Source of the DNA: Streptomyces sp. NRRL S-455
Lineage (GTDB): Bacteria > Actinomycetota > Actinomycetes > Streptomycetales > Streptomycetaceae
Assembly (NCBI RefSeq): GCF_000717875.1
Contig: NZ_JOCT01000029.1
Span: forward strand, 31,727-95,726
DNA length: 64,000 bases
Direction of reading: 5' to 3'
A program made the translations under genes and the position numbers. How positions within the stretch are numbered: the first letter of the stretch is position 1; the number at the start of each line of letters is the position of its first letter. The notes beneath the pieces are model-generated. The model had not been told where the DNA came from, ran no database searches, and saw nothing but the letters and a program-made list of their open reading frames with translations. Shown piece by piece: positions 57,467-64,000 of this stretch.

Positions 57467-57943
57467 ATGACCGACACAGCAGGTACCTTCGCCGCCGCCT
57501 TCGCGGCCCTGTTCGTCGCGCACTCCGTCGGTGACCACTGGGTTCAGACGTCGTGGCAGGCGGCCCGCAAGGGCGACCGTTCGCGCCCCGGGCACATAGC
57601 CTGCGGCCGTCACGTCTTCGGCCTGACCGTGACCAAGGCGCTCGCGCTGCTGCTCGCCGTGCTTGTGCTCGGTCTGGAGGTCAGCGCCCTCGGGGTGGTC
57701 CTCGGCCTCGGCCTGGACGCAGGCACGCACTACTGGGCCGACCGCCGGCACACGCTGACCAGCCTCGCCCGAGTCTGCGGGAAGACGGAGTTCCACACCC
57801 TCGGCACCCCGGCGCACCCGGGCCACCCGGTGGCCGCTGACGGCGAGTACGCCCCGACCCTGGGCACCGGGGCCTATGCGCTGGACCAGTCGTTCCACCA
57901 CTTCTGGCTGTTCGTCGCTGCGCTCATCATCGCGGCCGTCTGA
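57467..57943 (+). CDS. DUF3307-like membrane protein (158 aa)
   Basis: GACCAAGGAACGAGGAAACTGCGACC precedes ATG 57467. The protein has four hydrophobic segments: FAAAFAALFVAHSVGDHWVQ, TKALALLLAVLVLGLEV, ALGVVLGLGLDAGTHYWADRR and FWLFVAALIIAAV. The HSVGDHWVQ and HYWADRR motifs resemble DUF3307-type membrane proteins. It shares a transcript with the preceding small genes or reads from the RapZ terminator onward. Function unknown. Confidence 0.65.
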   Translation: MTDTAGTFAAAFAALFVAHSVGDHWVQTSWQAARKGDRSRPGHIACGRHVFGLTVTKALALLLAVLVLGLEVSALGVVLGLGLDAGTHYWADRRHTLTSLARVCGKTEFHTLGTPAHPGHPVAADGEYAPTLGTGAYALDQSFHHFWLFVAALIIAAV

Positions 57944-57956
57944 GCCAGTTGGAACG

Positions 57957-57987
57957 GAAGCCCCGGAGCCATGCGGCCCGGGGCTTC
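57957..57987. terminator. Hairpin terminator
   Basis: GAAGCCCCGG pairs with CCGGGGCTTC after the DUF3307-like gene. Confidence 0.7.
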
Positions 57988-58000
57988 GCCGTGCCCGGGG

Positions 58001-58037
58001 TTGCTTGCCCAACGGGCATAGGATTTAATTAAGTCAT
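58001..58037 (+). promoter_or_regulatory. Palindrome-type promoter, rightward
   Basis: GGGGTTGCTT (TTG at 58001), then TAGGATTTAATTAAGTCATC at the standard distance. Confidence 0.75.
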
Positions 58038-58065
58038 CCCGGACCGACCAAGGAACGAGGAACAC

Positions 58066-58791
58066 ATGGACCGCCGCAACGTCACTGGCCACGACGGAAC
58101 CGTCCACCAGGCCCTGCTCAACTCCCACACCGGCGACTTCATCGACCTCGCGTGCGACGCCGGCCGCTACGCCGTCGTCCACCACGGCGAGGCGTTCGAC
58201 CAGGCACGCCTCACCGACGCCGCGCTGACCTGCCCCGGCTGCACGGCCGCCGCCACCGGCGCCGTGCCCCACCCAGCAGATGAGGCCCGCGAGTACGCCG
58301 CTGCCGTCCTCGCCGAGGCCGACCGGCGCGGATACCCGCCGGCGCTGGACGACGAGGGTATGCGTCTGGCGTTCGAGCGCCTTGCTCTGGACAGTGGCGC
58401 GGCCCACCCCGTTTACGCGCGCCTCGCACGGGGCGAATACGACCCCGAGAACTCTTACCGGAAGGTGCGGGAGTACGGCCTGGCCCGGGGTTACCTGGAC
58501 GACATGCTCACCGAACGGGCGCTGGATGTAGCGGAGCCGATCCCTGGAGCGACGGCCGAGTACAGGAGGTTCACTGGCGGGACAGTCACGGCCCCGCTCT
58601 CCGTCGGCGACCGCGTGATGCGCACCGCCTACGCCTCGGGCCTGTGGTGGTTCGGGAACATCGCCGGGACCGACGGCCGGTACGTCCTCGTGTACCGGGA
58701 CGGGTCCGAGATTCCGTCCCGGTACACGGCGTGCGAGATGCACCGGCTGTTCGCCAAGCTGGACCGTGCGCCGCAGCCGGCTGCCGTCTAA
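58066..58791 (+). CDS. Hypothetical protein (241 aa)
   Basis: GACCAAGGAACGAGGAACAC precedes the ATG. The N-terminal part has a CPGC pair and HH motif; the middle is helical (EAREYAAAVLAEADRRG, EYGLARGYLDDML). The C-terminus has a beta-barrel-like stretch (LSVGDRVMRTAYASGLWWFG). It may be a small enzyme or DNA-binding protein, but no family is recognised. It is a single-gene cassette. Confidence 0.6.
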   Translation: MDRRNVTGHDGTVHQALLNSHTGDFIDLACDAGRYAVVHHGEAFDQARLTDAALTCPGCTAAATGAVPHPADEAREYAAAVLAEADRRGYPPALDDEGMRLAFERLALDSGAAHPVYARLARGEYDPENSYRKVREYGLARGYLDDMLTERALDVAEPIPGATAEYRRFTGGTVTAPLSVGDRVMRTAYASGLWWFGNIAGTDGRYVLVYRDGSEIPSRYTACEMHRLFAKLDRAPQPAAV

Positions 58792-58807
58792 CGGCCTGTT
58801 CACCCGG

Positions 58808-58835
58808 AGCCCCGGCGCCCTCACGGCCCGGGGTT
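58808..58835. terminator. Hairpin terminator
   Basis: AGCCCCGG pairs with CCGGGGTT (one wobble) after the 241-residue gene. Confidence 0.6.
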
Positions 58836-58901
58836 TCGTCGTACCCCGTGAGCGAAGGGAGCCGTGCGGCGATTCGACGATTCCTCGGTACCTTCCGGCG
58901 C

Positions 58902-59615
58902 ATGACGCAGACCACGGAACCCCTTGCGGTCATCGTCCCCACGCGCGGACGACCGCAGAACGCGACCCGGCTCCAGCAGGCCTTCCGCAACACCGACTCC
59001 CTGAACGCCACGCTGGTCTTCGTAGTCGACGCCGACGACCCCGAACTGCCCGCCTACCGCGAGGCCCTGAGCGGAGCCATGCTGATGGTCTTCGGAGGCG
59101 AGACGGGCACCGGCATGGTGGCCGCTCTGAACCGGGCCGCCGACCTGCTCGCCCCGCAGTACGGCGCACTGGGATTCATGGGCGACGATCACCTGCCACG
59201 CACGGCCGGGTGGGACGCGCACGTGCTCGGGGCGCTGCGCTCCCCTTGGCCGCAGATCGTCTACGGCAACGACTTGTTCCAGGGCGAGCGGCTGCCGACG
59301 GCCGCCTTCCTGCCGTCCCGAGTGGTGCAGGCGCTGGGGTACATGGCGCCGCCGGTGCTGCGGCACCTGTACGTCGACAACTTCTGGCTGGAGCTGGGCC
59401 AGCAGCTCGGAGGCCTCACCTACCTGCCGGACGTCGTCATCGAGCACGTCCACCCAGCGGCCGGGAAGACCGCGATGGACGCCGGCTACGCGGCGGTCAA
59501 CGCCCCCGAGGCCGACGTGGCCGACCGGCTCGCGTGGCTGGAGTTCCGCGACGGCGGCGGGTTCGACGAGGCCGTGCGCAGGGTGCGTACCGAGTACGCG
59601 CGGGCGGCGGCGTGA
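58902..59615 (+). CDS. Glycosyltransferase-like protein (GT-A fold)
   Basis: ATG at 58902 starts a 237-residue protein with EPLAVIVPTRGRPQNATRL, FVVDADDPEL, a GTGMVAALNRAADLL loop and GFMGDDHLPRT, which carries the DxD-like metal site. It resembles phage and capsule glycosyltransferases. The end overlaps the epimerase start (GTGA), so both are co-translated and probably work on the same sugar. Confidence 0.75.
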   Translation: MTQTTEPLAVIVPTRGRPQNATRLQQAFRNTDSLNATLVFVVDADDPELPAYREALSGAMLMVFGGETGTGMVAALNRAADLLAPQYGALGFMGDDHLPRTAGWDAHVLGALRSPWPQIVYGNDLFQGERLPTAAFLPSRVVQALGYMAPPVLRHLYVDNFWLELGQQLGGLTYLPDVVIEHVHPAAGKTAMDAGYAAVNAPEADVADRLAWLEFRDGGGFDEAVRRVRTEYARAAA

Positions 59616-60520
59616 GCACGCCCCGGGCGCTGGTGACCGGCGACCGTGGGTTCCTCGGCCGGCACTTCAAGGCTGAGCTGCGCCGGCGCGGGTACGAGGT
59701 GCACGGCCTGGACGTGAAGGCGTCCCCGGCGCAGGACTGCCGGCTGTTCTTCCGCGAGTGCCTGAGCAAGGGTTCGGTGCCGGGGCTGTGGGACCTCGTC
59801 GTGCACTGCGCGGCCGTGGTCGGCGGCCGGGCGACGATCGACGGCGATCCGCTCGCCACGGCGGAGTCGCTGAGCATCGACGCGGAGATGTTCCGGTGGG
59901 CGGCCGTCGCGCGGCCGGGCAGGGTGCTGTACTTCAGCTCCAGCGCGGCGTACCCGGTGGCGTACCAGACCGGGACATGGCGGGGCGAGACACTGCGCGA
60001 AGACGATCTCTGGCTTTCCCGCACGGTCGGCATGCCGGACCAGGTGTACGGCTGGACCAAGGTGACCGGCGAACTCCTCGCGGCCCGCCTCCGCGACAGC
60101 GGAGTGCCGGTCACCGTCGTGCGGCCGTTCTCCGGGTACGGCGAGGACCAGGACGATACGTACCCGTTCCGCGCGATCCTCGGCCGGGTGCTGCGCCGCG
60201 AGGACCCGCTGGAGGTCTGGGGCACCGGCGAGCAGGTGCGCGACTGGATCCACGTGGACGACCTCGTCGCCGGGGCGCTCGCCGTCGCCGAATCGGGCAC
60301 CGAGGACCCGGTGAACCTGTGCACTGGCCGGGCGACGTCGTTCCTGGACCTGGCCCGGATGATGGCCGACGTCGCTGAGTACAGCCCGGAGATCAAGCCG
60401 CTGGCGGACAAGCCGGCCGGCGTGGCGTACCGCGTGGGCGACCCTGCCCGGATGCGCCGCTTCTACGAGCCGAAGGTGGACCTGATGGACGGGATCCTGC
60501 GGGCGCTGAACGTGATCTGA
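59612..60520 (+). CDS. NAD-dependent sugar-nucleotide epimerase/dehydratase (SDR)
   Basis: GTG at 59612 overlaps the glycosyltransferase stop. The 302-residue protein has the Rossmann motif ALVTGDRGFLGRHF, the catalytic YFSSSAAYP and YGWTK, and C-terminal RDWIHVDDLVAGAL typical of extended SDR sugar enzymes. Its substrate is unknown. The dehydratase at 23.6 kb could supply a 4-keto sugar for it to modify. Confidence 0.8.
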   Translation: MSTPRALVTGDRGFLGRHFKAELRRRGYEVHGLDVKASPAQDCRLFFRECLSKGSVPGLWDLVVHCAAVVGGRATIDGDPLATAESLSIDAEMFRWAAVARPGRVLYFSSSAAYPVAYQTGTWRGETLREDDLWLSRTVGMPDQVYGWTKVTGELLAARLRDSGVPVTVVRPFSGYGEDQDDTYPFRAILGRVLRREDPLEVWGTGEQVRDWIHVDDLVAGALAVAESGTEDPVNLCTGRATSFLDLARMMADVAEYSPEIKPLADKPAGVAYRVGDPARMRRFYEPKVDLMDGILRALNVI

Positions 60521-60529
60521 CATCAGGGG

Positions 60530-60567
60530 TTGTGCCTCCCTCGGGACTATGATTTAATTAAGTCATC
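60530..60567 (+). promoter_or_regulatory. Palindrome-type promoter, rightward
   Basis: GGGGTTGTGC (TTG at 60530) and TATGATTTAATTAAGTCATCG, a near-consensus example. Confidence 0.75.
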
Positions 60568-60598
60568 GAGAGGGACCGACCAAGGAAAGCAGGACATC

Positions 60599-61033
60599 AT
60601 GGGCGAGCAGGCCAAGGTCTACGAGCGGACCGAGAACGGCACCGTCACCCACGTCTCCATCCGCGAGGGCCTGGCCGAGATCAACCACGCGATGCTGGAC
60701 GGCAAGCGCGAGGTCCGGACGATGTCCTCCATCACCCGCACCGACTTCGCCATCGAGTACAAGGACGGCCGTAAGGTCCGCCTGGTCCGCGTGGACGCCA
60801 CCGCCGAGCAGCCGGCCGAGACCGACGAGCGCCCCGACGCGTGGACCGTGGCCAGCCACAGGACCCTGCTGCACCGCTTCACGCAGGCGGACGAGGACGG
60901 CCGGGCCCTGTGCAACAAGAGCTTCCGCCCCTACCGCTACGGCAACGGCTACGACTTCAAGACGAAGGCCGAACAGCAGGCGGACAAGTACGCGCACCTG
61001 TACACCTTCTGCCCCCGCTGCGAGGCGAAGTAG
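60599..61033 (+). CDS. Hypothetical zinc-binding protein (144 aa)
   Basis: GACCAAGGAAAGCAGGACATC precedes ATG 60599. The protein has an acidic/basic alternating N-terminus (KVYERTENGTVTHVSIREG), TRTDFAIEYKDGRKVRLV, and ends YTFCPRCEAK with another Cys upstream (RALCNKSF), forming a zinc site. It heads a run of small genes. Function unknown. Confidence 0.6.
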   Translation: MGEQAKVYERTENGTVTHVSIREGLAEINHAMLDGKREVRTMSSITRTDFAIEYKDGRKVRLVRVDATAEQPAETDERPDAWTVASHRTLLHRFTQADEDGRALCNKSFRPYRYGNGYDFKTKAEQQADKYAHLYTFCPRCEAK

Positions 61034-61040
61034 GAACCCC

Positions 61041-61067
61041 GCCCGGGAGCCCCACCGGCTCCCGGGC
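61041..61067. terminator. Hairpin terminator
   Basis: GCCCGGGAGCC pairs with GGCTCCCGGGC across five bases. Confidence 0.7.
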
Positions 61068-61090
61068 CTGACCACGGAATCGAGGAACGG

Positions 61091-61285
61091 ATGAGCGCCC
61101 GCTGCTTGGCCACCACGTCAAACGGCTACGGCTGCATCAATTCAGTGCAGCCCGGCCGGACGGTGTGCCCAGCCCATGACCCGGCCCGCCAGTGCGGCGC
61201 CCCCACGCGGAGCGGCGGGAAGTGCAAGCGGATGAAGATGCAGGGGCACCTCCGGTGCTCGAAGCACACCACGACGAACGGCTGA
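61091..61285 (+). CDS. Small Cys/His-rich zinc protein (64 aa)
   Basis: ACCACGGAATCGAGGAACGG precedes the ATG. Cysteines and histidines are spread through ARCLATTSNGYGCINSV, TVCPAHDPARQCGAP and RCSKHTT, giving two likely zinc sites in a very basic protein. It may bind nucleic acid. Confidence 0.6.
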   Translation: MSARCLATTSNGYGCINSVQPGRTVCPAHDPARQCGAPTRSGGKCKRMKMQGHLRCSKHTTTNG

Positions 61286-61303
61286 CCAAGGAACGAGGAC
61301 CGC

Positions 61304-61648
61304 ATGACCGACATGAACCCCCGGCCGCTGCTGGCGCACGCGCACGAAGAGGCCGACGCGTACCTGATGCGCAAGGCGATGGAAGGCTCCATGACGCCCG
61401 GCGTCGCCAAGGACATGGCGACCACCGGCTTCACCGCCGTGACCCGCACGCTCTCCTACCTGCGCACGCGGGACGGCCTGAGCGAGCAGGCCATCGTGGA
61501 CAGCTTCCAGCGACAGCTCGGCAAGGCCCGCGAGGCTGGCGACGAGCAGCGCGTCATCGCGGCGGAGTTCACCCTGGCCGTGTGGGACGGCATGCAGCGC
61601 GACCTCGCCGAGTACCTGCGCGACGCCGGGGCGGAGGCGCAACGGTGA
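61304..61648 (+). CDS. Helical hypothetical protein (114 aa)
   Basis: GACCAAGGAACGAGGACCGC precedes the ATG. The product is all-helical (LAHAHEEADAYLMRKAMEGS, KAREAGDEQRVIAAEFTLAV) without cysteines. It overlaps the next gene start as GTGA. Function unknown. Confidence 0.6.
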   Translation: MTDMNPRPLLAHAHEEADAYLMRKAMEGSMTPGVAKDMATTGFTAVTRTLSYLRTRDGLSEQAIVDSFQRQLGKAREAGDEQRVIAAEFTLAVWDGMQRDLAEYLRDAGAEAQR

Positions 61649-61947
61649 ACGCCAAGAGGTATCGCGTCCAGTGCCTCAATCCGCAGTGCGGGTGGGTCGG
61701 GTATCGCAGCAACGCCTACGAGTGCGAGTGCTACGACTACCCGTGCCGCCCCACGGCGCCCGGATCAGGGTGCCCCAACGGCGCTAACCTGCGTGCTCGC
61801 TGCCCGCGATGCAAGAGCGACTGGACTCCGGCCCGCCGGGACCTGTTCCGGTCGGAGTACTTCACCGTGCGCGAGACCTGGAGCCGCGAGTACGCGGCGC
61901 AGATCCTTCGTGGCCGGGCCAAGCTGCGGAAGGAGGCACGGCAATGA
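61645..61947 (+). CDS. Zinc-ribbon protein (100 aa)
   Basis: GTG at 61645 overlaps the previous stop. The protein has QCLNPQCGWVGYRSNAYECECYDYPCRPTAPG and RARCPRCKSDWTP, at least two zinc modules, then an aromatic/basic helix. It overlaps the next gene by ATGA. Confidence 0.6.
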   Translation: MNAKRYRVQCLNPQCGWVGYRSNAYECECYDYPCRPTAPGSGCPNGANLRARCPRCKSDWTPARRDLFRSEYFTVRETWSREYAAQILRGRAKLRKEARQ

Positions 61948-62255
61948 GCCGAAGCGCCGGCCCGCCCTGCGGCAACAACCCGGCCTTCCGCATGAGCCCA
62001 GGGGACCGGGCCGCCGTGGCGGAGTTCATGGATTACCTGGACGACCGACGGCTGGCCGACGCGGAGCCCGAGCCGATCCGGGACGAGGACCCGTTCGGCC
62101 CGTGGGAGTTCGTGGAGATCTGGAACCAGTGCGCGGGCCACGGCGACGAGTGCATGTTCAACCGCTGCACCGGCCGGGAGTCCACCTGCCGGTGTATGTG
62201 CCCGGTCTGCCTCGGCGAGACCCCGCAGGACTACGGCTTTGACGGCGACTACTGA
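61944..62255 (+). CDS. Cys-rich hypothetical protein (103 aa)
   Basis: It starts in an ATGA overlap. The C-terminal half has QCAGHGDECMFNRCTGREST and CRCMCPVCLGETP, a dense metal-binding cluster. The N-terminal part is an acidic helix (DRAAVAEFMDYLDDRRL). Function unknown. Confidence 0.6.
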   Translation: MSRSAGPPCGNNPAFRMSPGDRAAVAEFMDYLDDRRLADAEPEPIRDEDPFGPWEFVEIWNQCAGHGDECMFNRCTGRESTCRCMCPVCLGETPQDYGFDGDY

Positions 62256-62274
62256 TCAAGGAATCGAGGAACCC

Positions 62275-62700
62275 GTGACCTCTCAGCAAGAGCCGATGGA
62301 CGTCGAGCAGGCCGTGCAGAACCTCGACCGCGCCCTGCACGACCCGGCGCGGCGGAGCGACGCCGTGGGTGATCTGTTCTCCGCTCTCGGGGCCGCCGCT
62401 CAGCAGATGGCAGACCAGCGGCGTGCCGCCCGTGCGGTTCTGCGAGAGGCTCGCCGCAACAACCCCGTGACGCGCGCCAACCGCGCCGCCGGTGCCCGCA
62501 AGGGCTGGGAGACGCGCCGGTCCCGGGAGGAACGGGAACGCCTCCTCGATTCGATCGGGGACGACCCGCGCCGTTCCGGCCCCGTATGCGACGAGATGAA
62601 CCACAACTCCGTTGGCTCCGAGGTGTTCTGCCAGCTCGAACCGGGTCACGACGAGGATCACGACGACGATTGCGGAACCACCTGGGAGCGCGAGGACTAG
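62275..62700 (+). CDS. Hypothetical protein (141 aa)
   Basis: GTG at 62275 follows AAGGAATCGAGGAACCC. The protein has an acidic helical N-terminus (VEQAVQNLDRALHDPARRS), a basic Arg/Ala middle (RAVLREARRNNPVTRANRAA), and a His/Asp-rich end with two Cys (VFCQLEPGHDEDHDDDC). It could bind metal or nucleic acid. Confidence 0.6.
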   Translation: MTSQQEPMDVEQAVQNLDRALHDPARRSDAVGDLFSALGAAAQQMADQRRAARAVLREARRNNPVTRANRAAGARKGWETRRSREERERLLDSIGDDPRRSGPVCDEMNHNSVGSEVFCQLEPGHDEDHDDDCGTTWERED

Positions 62701-62730
62701 CCCGACCCGACCAAGGAATGAGGAACCCCG

Positions 62731-62961
62731 ATGAAGTACTCCCTGACCCGCACGCTCCCCGACGGCACCGAGCGGACAAACCCGACGGCCCTGCACACGC
62801 TGCGCGAGGTGGAGGTGGCCGTCGCGTACTGCCTGATGGACAACTCCCGCGTGCCGCGCGGCGAGGCGCGGACGTTCGCCGCCGGTTTCGTCGGCCGGCC
62901 GCTCGGCGAGGCGGTCAAGCACGAGTCGTCCGGCTACGCGTTCCGCGTGGACCGTGCCTGA
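62731..62961 (+). CDS. Small hypothetical protein (76 aa)
   Basis: GACCAAGGAATGAGGAACCCC precedes the ATG. The product begins MKYSLTRTLPDGTERTNPT and has VEVAVAYCLMDNSRVPRGEA. The palindrome GAAAATTTTC follows at 62971. Function unknown. Confidence 0.55.
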   Translation: MKYSLTRTLPDGTERTNPTALHTLREVEVAVAYCLMDNSRVPRGEARTFAAGFVGRPLGEAVKHESSGYAFRVDRA

Positions 62962-62987
62962 CCGCGTGTAGAAAATTTTCGACATGG

Positions 62988-63014
62988 AGCCCCGGAGCCC
63001 TGCGGCCCGGGGCT
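62988..63014. terminator. Hairpin terminator
   Basis: AGCCCCGG pairs with CCGGGGCT, after the 76-residue gene. Confidence 0.7.
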
Positions 63015-63030
63015 TCGTTGCGTCCCGGGG

Positions 63031-63068
63031 TTGTCCGGTCGGCAGACCTATGATTTAATTAAGTCATC
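63031..63068 (+). promoter_or_regulatory. Palindrome-type promoter, rightward
   Basis: GGGGTTGTCC (TTG at 63031) and TATGATTTAATTAAGTCATCG, essentially identical to the 60530 site. Confidence 0.75.
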
Positions 63069-63098
63069 GGGAGAGACCGACCAGGGAACGAGGAAGTC

Positions 63099-63482
63099 AT
63101 GGCCACGGCATACCGGGTGATCGGCACCACGGACGAGTCCACCGAGTGCGACCTGTGCGGCAAGGTGGAGCTGAAGGCCACGGTCATGCTCGTCCCGCTC
63201 GACGCCGACGGCAACGACGACGGCGACGTCTGCTACTTCGGGACGTCCTGCGCCGCCAAGGCGGCCGGCTGGACCGTTCGCGAAGTCCGCGCCGGCATCC
63301 GGCGCGCGGCGGCCGAGGAGCTGGCGGCCGAACGGTCCCGGCGTATCGCCGAGCGCGAGGCGGAGACGAAGGCGTACAACGCCTGGGTGGCCGAGACTTA
63401 CGGCACCTGCGTGAAGGACGCGATTCAGAAGCACGGCGTAGCCGGTCTCTGGGCTCAGTTCCGCGCCGCGCAGTCGGCCTGA
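63099..63482 (+). CDS. Hypothetical zinc-binding protein (127 aa)
   Basis: GACCAGGGAACGAGGAAGTC precedes the ATG. The product has ECDLCGKVELKATVMLVPLD and VCYFGTSCAAKAAG, a likely zinc ribbon, then a long helix (AEELAAERSRRIAEREAETKA). Members of this type are frequent in Streptomyces phages. Function unknown. Confidence 0.65.
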   Translation: MATAYRVIGTTDESTECDLCGKVELKATVMLVPLDADGNDDGDVCYFGTSCAAKAAGWTVREVRAGIRRAAAEELAAERSRRIAEREAETKAYNAWVAETYGTCVKDAIQKHGVAGLWAQFRAAQSA

Positions 63483-63561
63483 CCACCCGGGCCCCTGAGC
63501 CAGTTGGTGATTCCGGGGCCCTGCACCACCCTGACCAAGGAACTGAGGAATCGAGGACGCC

Positions 63562-63810
63562 ATGCGAGCCAAGACGCCCGAGGGCCAGCGACTGGAAGCT
63601 GCCGCACGGGAGAAGCTGAGCCGTCTGACGGACGAGAAGCTGTCCGTGACGTGGCTGCTCACCGGGACCATGCCGATGAGCGAGGAACTGGCCGTGACGC
63701 GGGGCTGGCTGATGGACGAGCTGGAGGCCCGCATGGGCGAGGAGAAGTTCGACGCGTGGCTGTGGACCGACGGTGACGCCGTGGACCCACTCCCGTTCCT
63801 GGCCGGCTGA
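63562..63810 (+). CDS. Small hypothetical protein (82 aa)
   Basis: GACCAAGGAACTGAGGAATCGAGGACGCC precedes the ATG. The protein is helical with LEAAAREKLSRLTDEKLSVT and TRGWLMDELEARMGEEKF. No cysteine or membrane segment is present. Function unknown. Confidence 0.6.
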   Translation: MRAKTPEGQRLEAAAREKLSRLTDEKLSVTWLLTGTMPMSEELAVTRGWLMDELEARMGEEKFDAWLWTDGDAVDPLPFLAG

Positions 63811-63812
63811 CC

Positions 63813-64000
63813 ATGGACCGCATCTGGCGGGACGTCCGCAGCATCGACGAACTCGGCGCGGCGATGGCAGGGTGGCTGGAGGGACGCATCGCCTCACAGC
63901 CAGGCTGCTCGGTCGGCCCCGACGAGGAGACCGCGCACCTGGTGCCGGTGCTCGCCCGGCTTAACCGACGCGGCTGGGTCACCACCTGCTCGCAGCCCGG
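63813..64000 (+). CDS. Hypothetical protein, partial (DUF6919-like start)
   Basis: ATG at 63813 is two bases after the previous stop. The 62 visible residues begin MDRIWRDVRSIDELGAAM and end NRRGWVTTCSQPG at the window edge. The W-VTTCSQPG phrase resembles small Streptomyces mobile-element proteins. The C-terminus is missing. Confidence 0.55.
   Translation, partial: MDRIWRDVRSIDELGAAMAGWLEGRIASQPGCSVGPDEETAHLVPVLARLNRRGWVTTCSQP

Noticed and set aside
62971..62980. GAAAATTTTC palindrome as another promoter of the family
   Set aside because: It lacks the TTG box and the TTTAAT core and is followed by a terminator, not by a gene.

Overview
The window looks like most of a temperate actinobacteriophage (or prophage) of a Streptomyces-type host. 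The DNA is very GC-rich with strong third-position GC bias. Starts are ATG or GTG behind purine-rich Shine-Dalgarno (SD) sequences. The genes include a terminase, portal, MuF/capsid protease, HK97-type capsid, holin, lysin, tyrosine integrase and a phage replication set. Tail genes and unambiguous host genes are absent, so the phage genome probably continues to the left of position 1. All calls come from reading the sequence; no searches were run.

Layout. Positions 1-38.7 kb are read almost entirely leftwards (minus strand). In order of transcription they carry: an excisionase-like HTH and a nuclease (38.7-37.9 kb); a giant primase-helicase-DNA polymerase fusion (37.9-33.5 kb); a block of translationally coupled zinc-ribbon proteins with an adenine-type methyltransferase (33.2-30.1 kb); a coupled ParB-like / cytosine methyltransferase / asparagine synthetase / methyltransferase operon (30.0-25.9 kb); a small terminase, a sugar-nucleotide dehydratase and a three-repeat LuxR-like regulator (25.8-22.6 kb); a secreted Rpf-NlpC-LysM lysin; a large terminase interrupted by an intein (21.4-19.4 kb); a lysis and accessory block with holin and a second P4-type helicase (19.3-15.1 kb); an integrase on the plus strand (13.7-14.8 kb); small cassettes, a GntR regulator and a two-gene graspetide-type RiPP locus (13.5-8.9 kb); then portal, MuF/protease, capsid and head genes (8.3 kb to the left edge).

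Positions 38.9-64 kb are read almost entirely rightwards. They carry a DECH helicase, a zinc-ribbon/RecB-type nuclease gene, a possible ssDNA-binding protein, a RuvC-like gene on the opposite strand, glycosyltransferases and a second sugar epimerase. They also hold a plasmid-like transfer module: a membrane protein, a small protein and an FtsK/TraB-type translocase, next to an unusual array of about 58 copies of GGGACA/TGTCCC. The remainder is a long run of small cassettes.

Control. About 20 transcription units on both strands start with the same AT-rich element. A TTG box lies 17-18 bp from TTTAAT, and that -10 box sits inside a palindrome close to GATTTAATTAAATC. Many of these units end in a GC-rich hairpin terminator. 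This makes much of the genome look like a shared regulon of self-contained cassettes. The leftward and rightward blocks diverge at about 38.7-38.9 kb, where direct TTACAC repeats sit in a promoter.

The most interesting items are the GGGACA array beside the TraB-like translocase, the phage-borne RiPP pair (precursor plus ATP-grasp ligase), the dispersed palindromic promoter family, and overprinted zinc-ribbon ORFs inside both the terminase intein and the nuclease gene.
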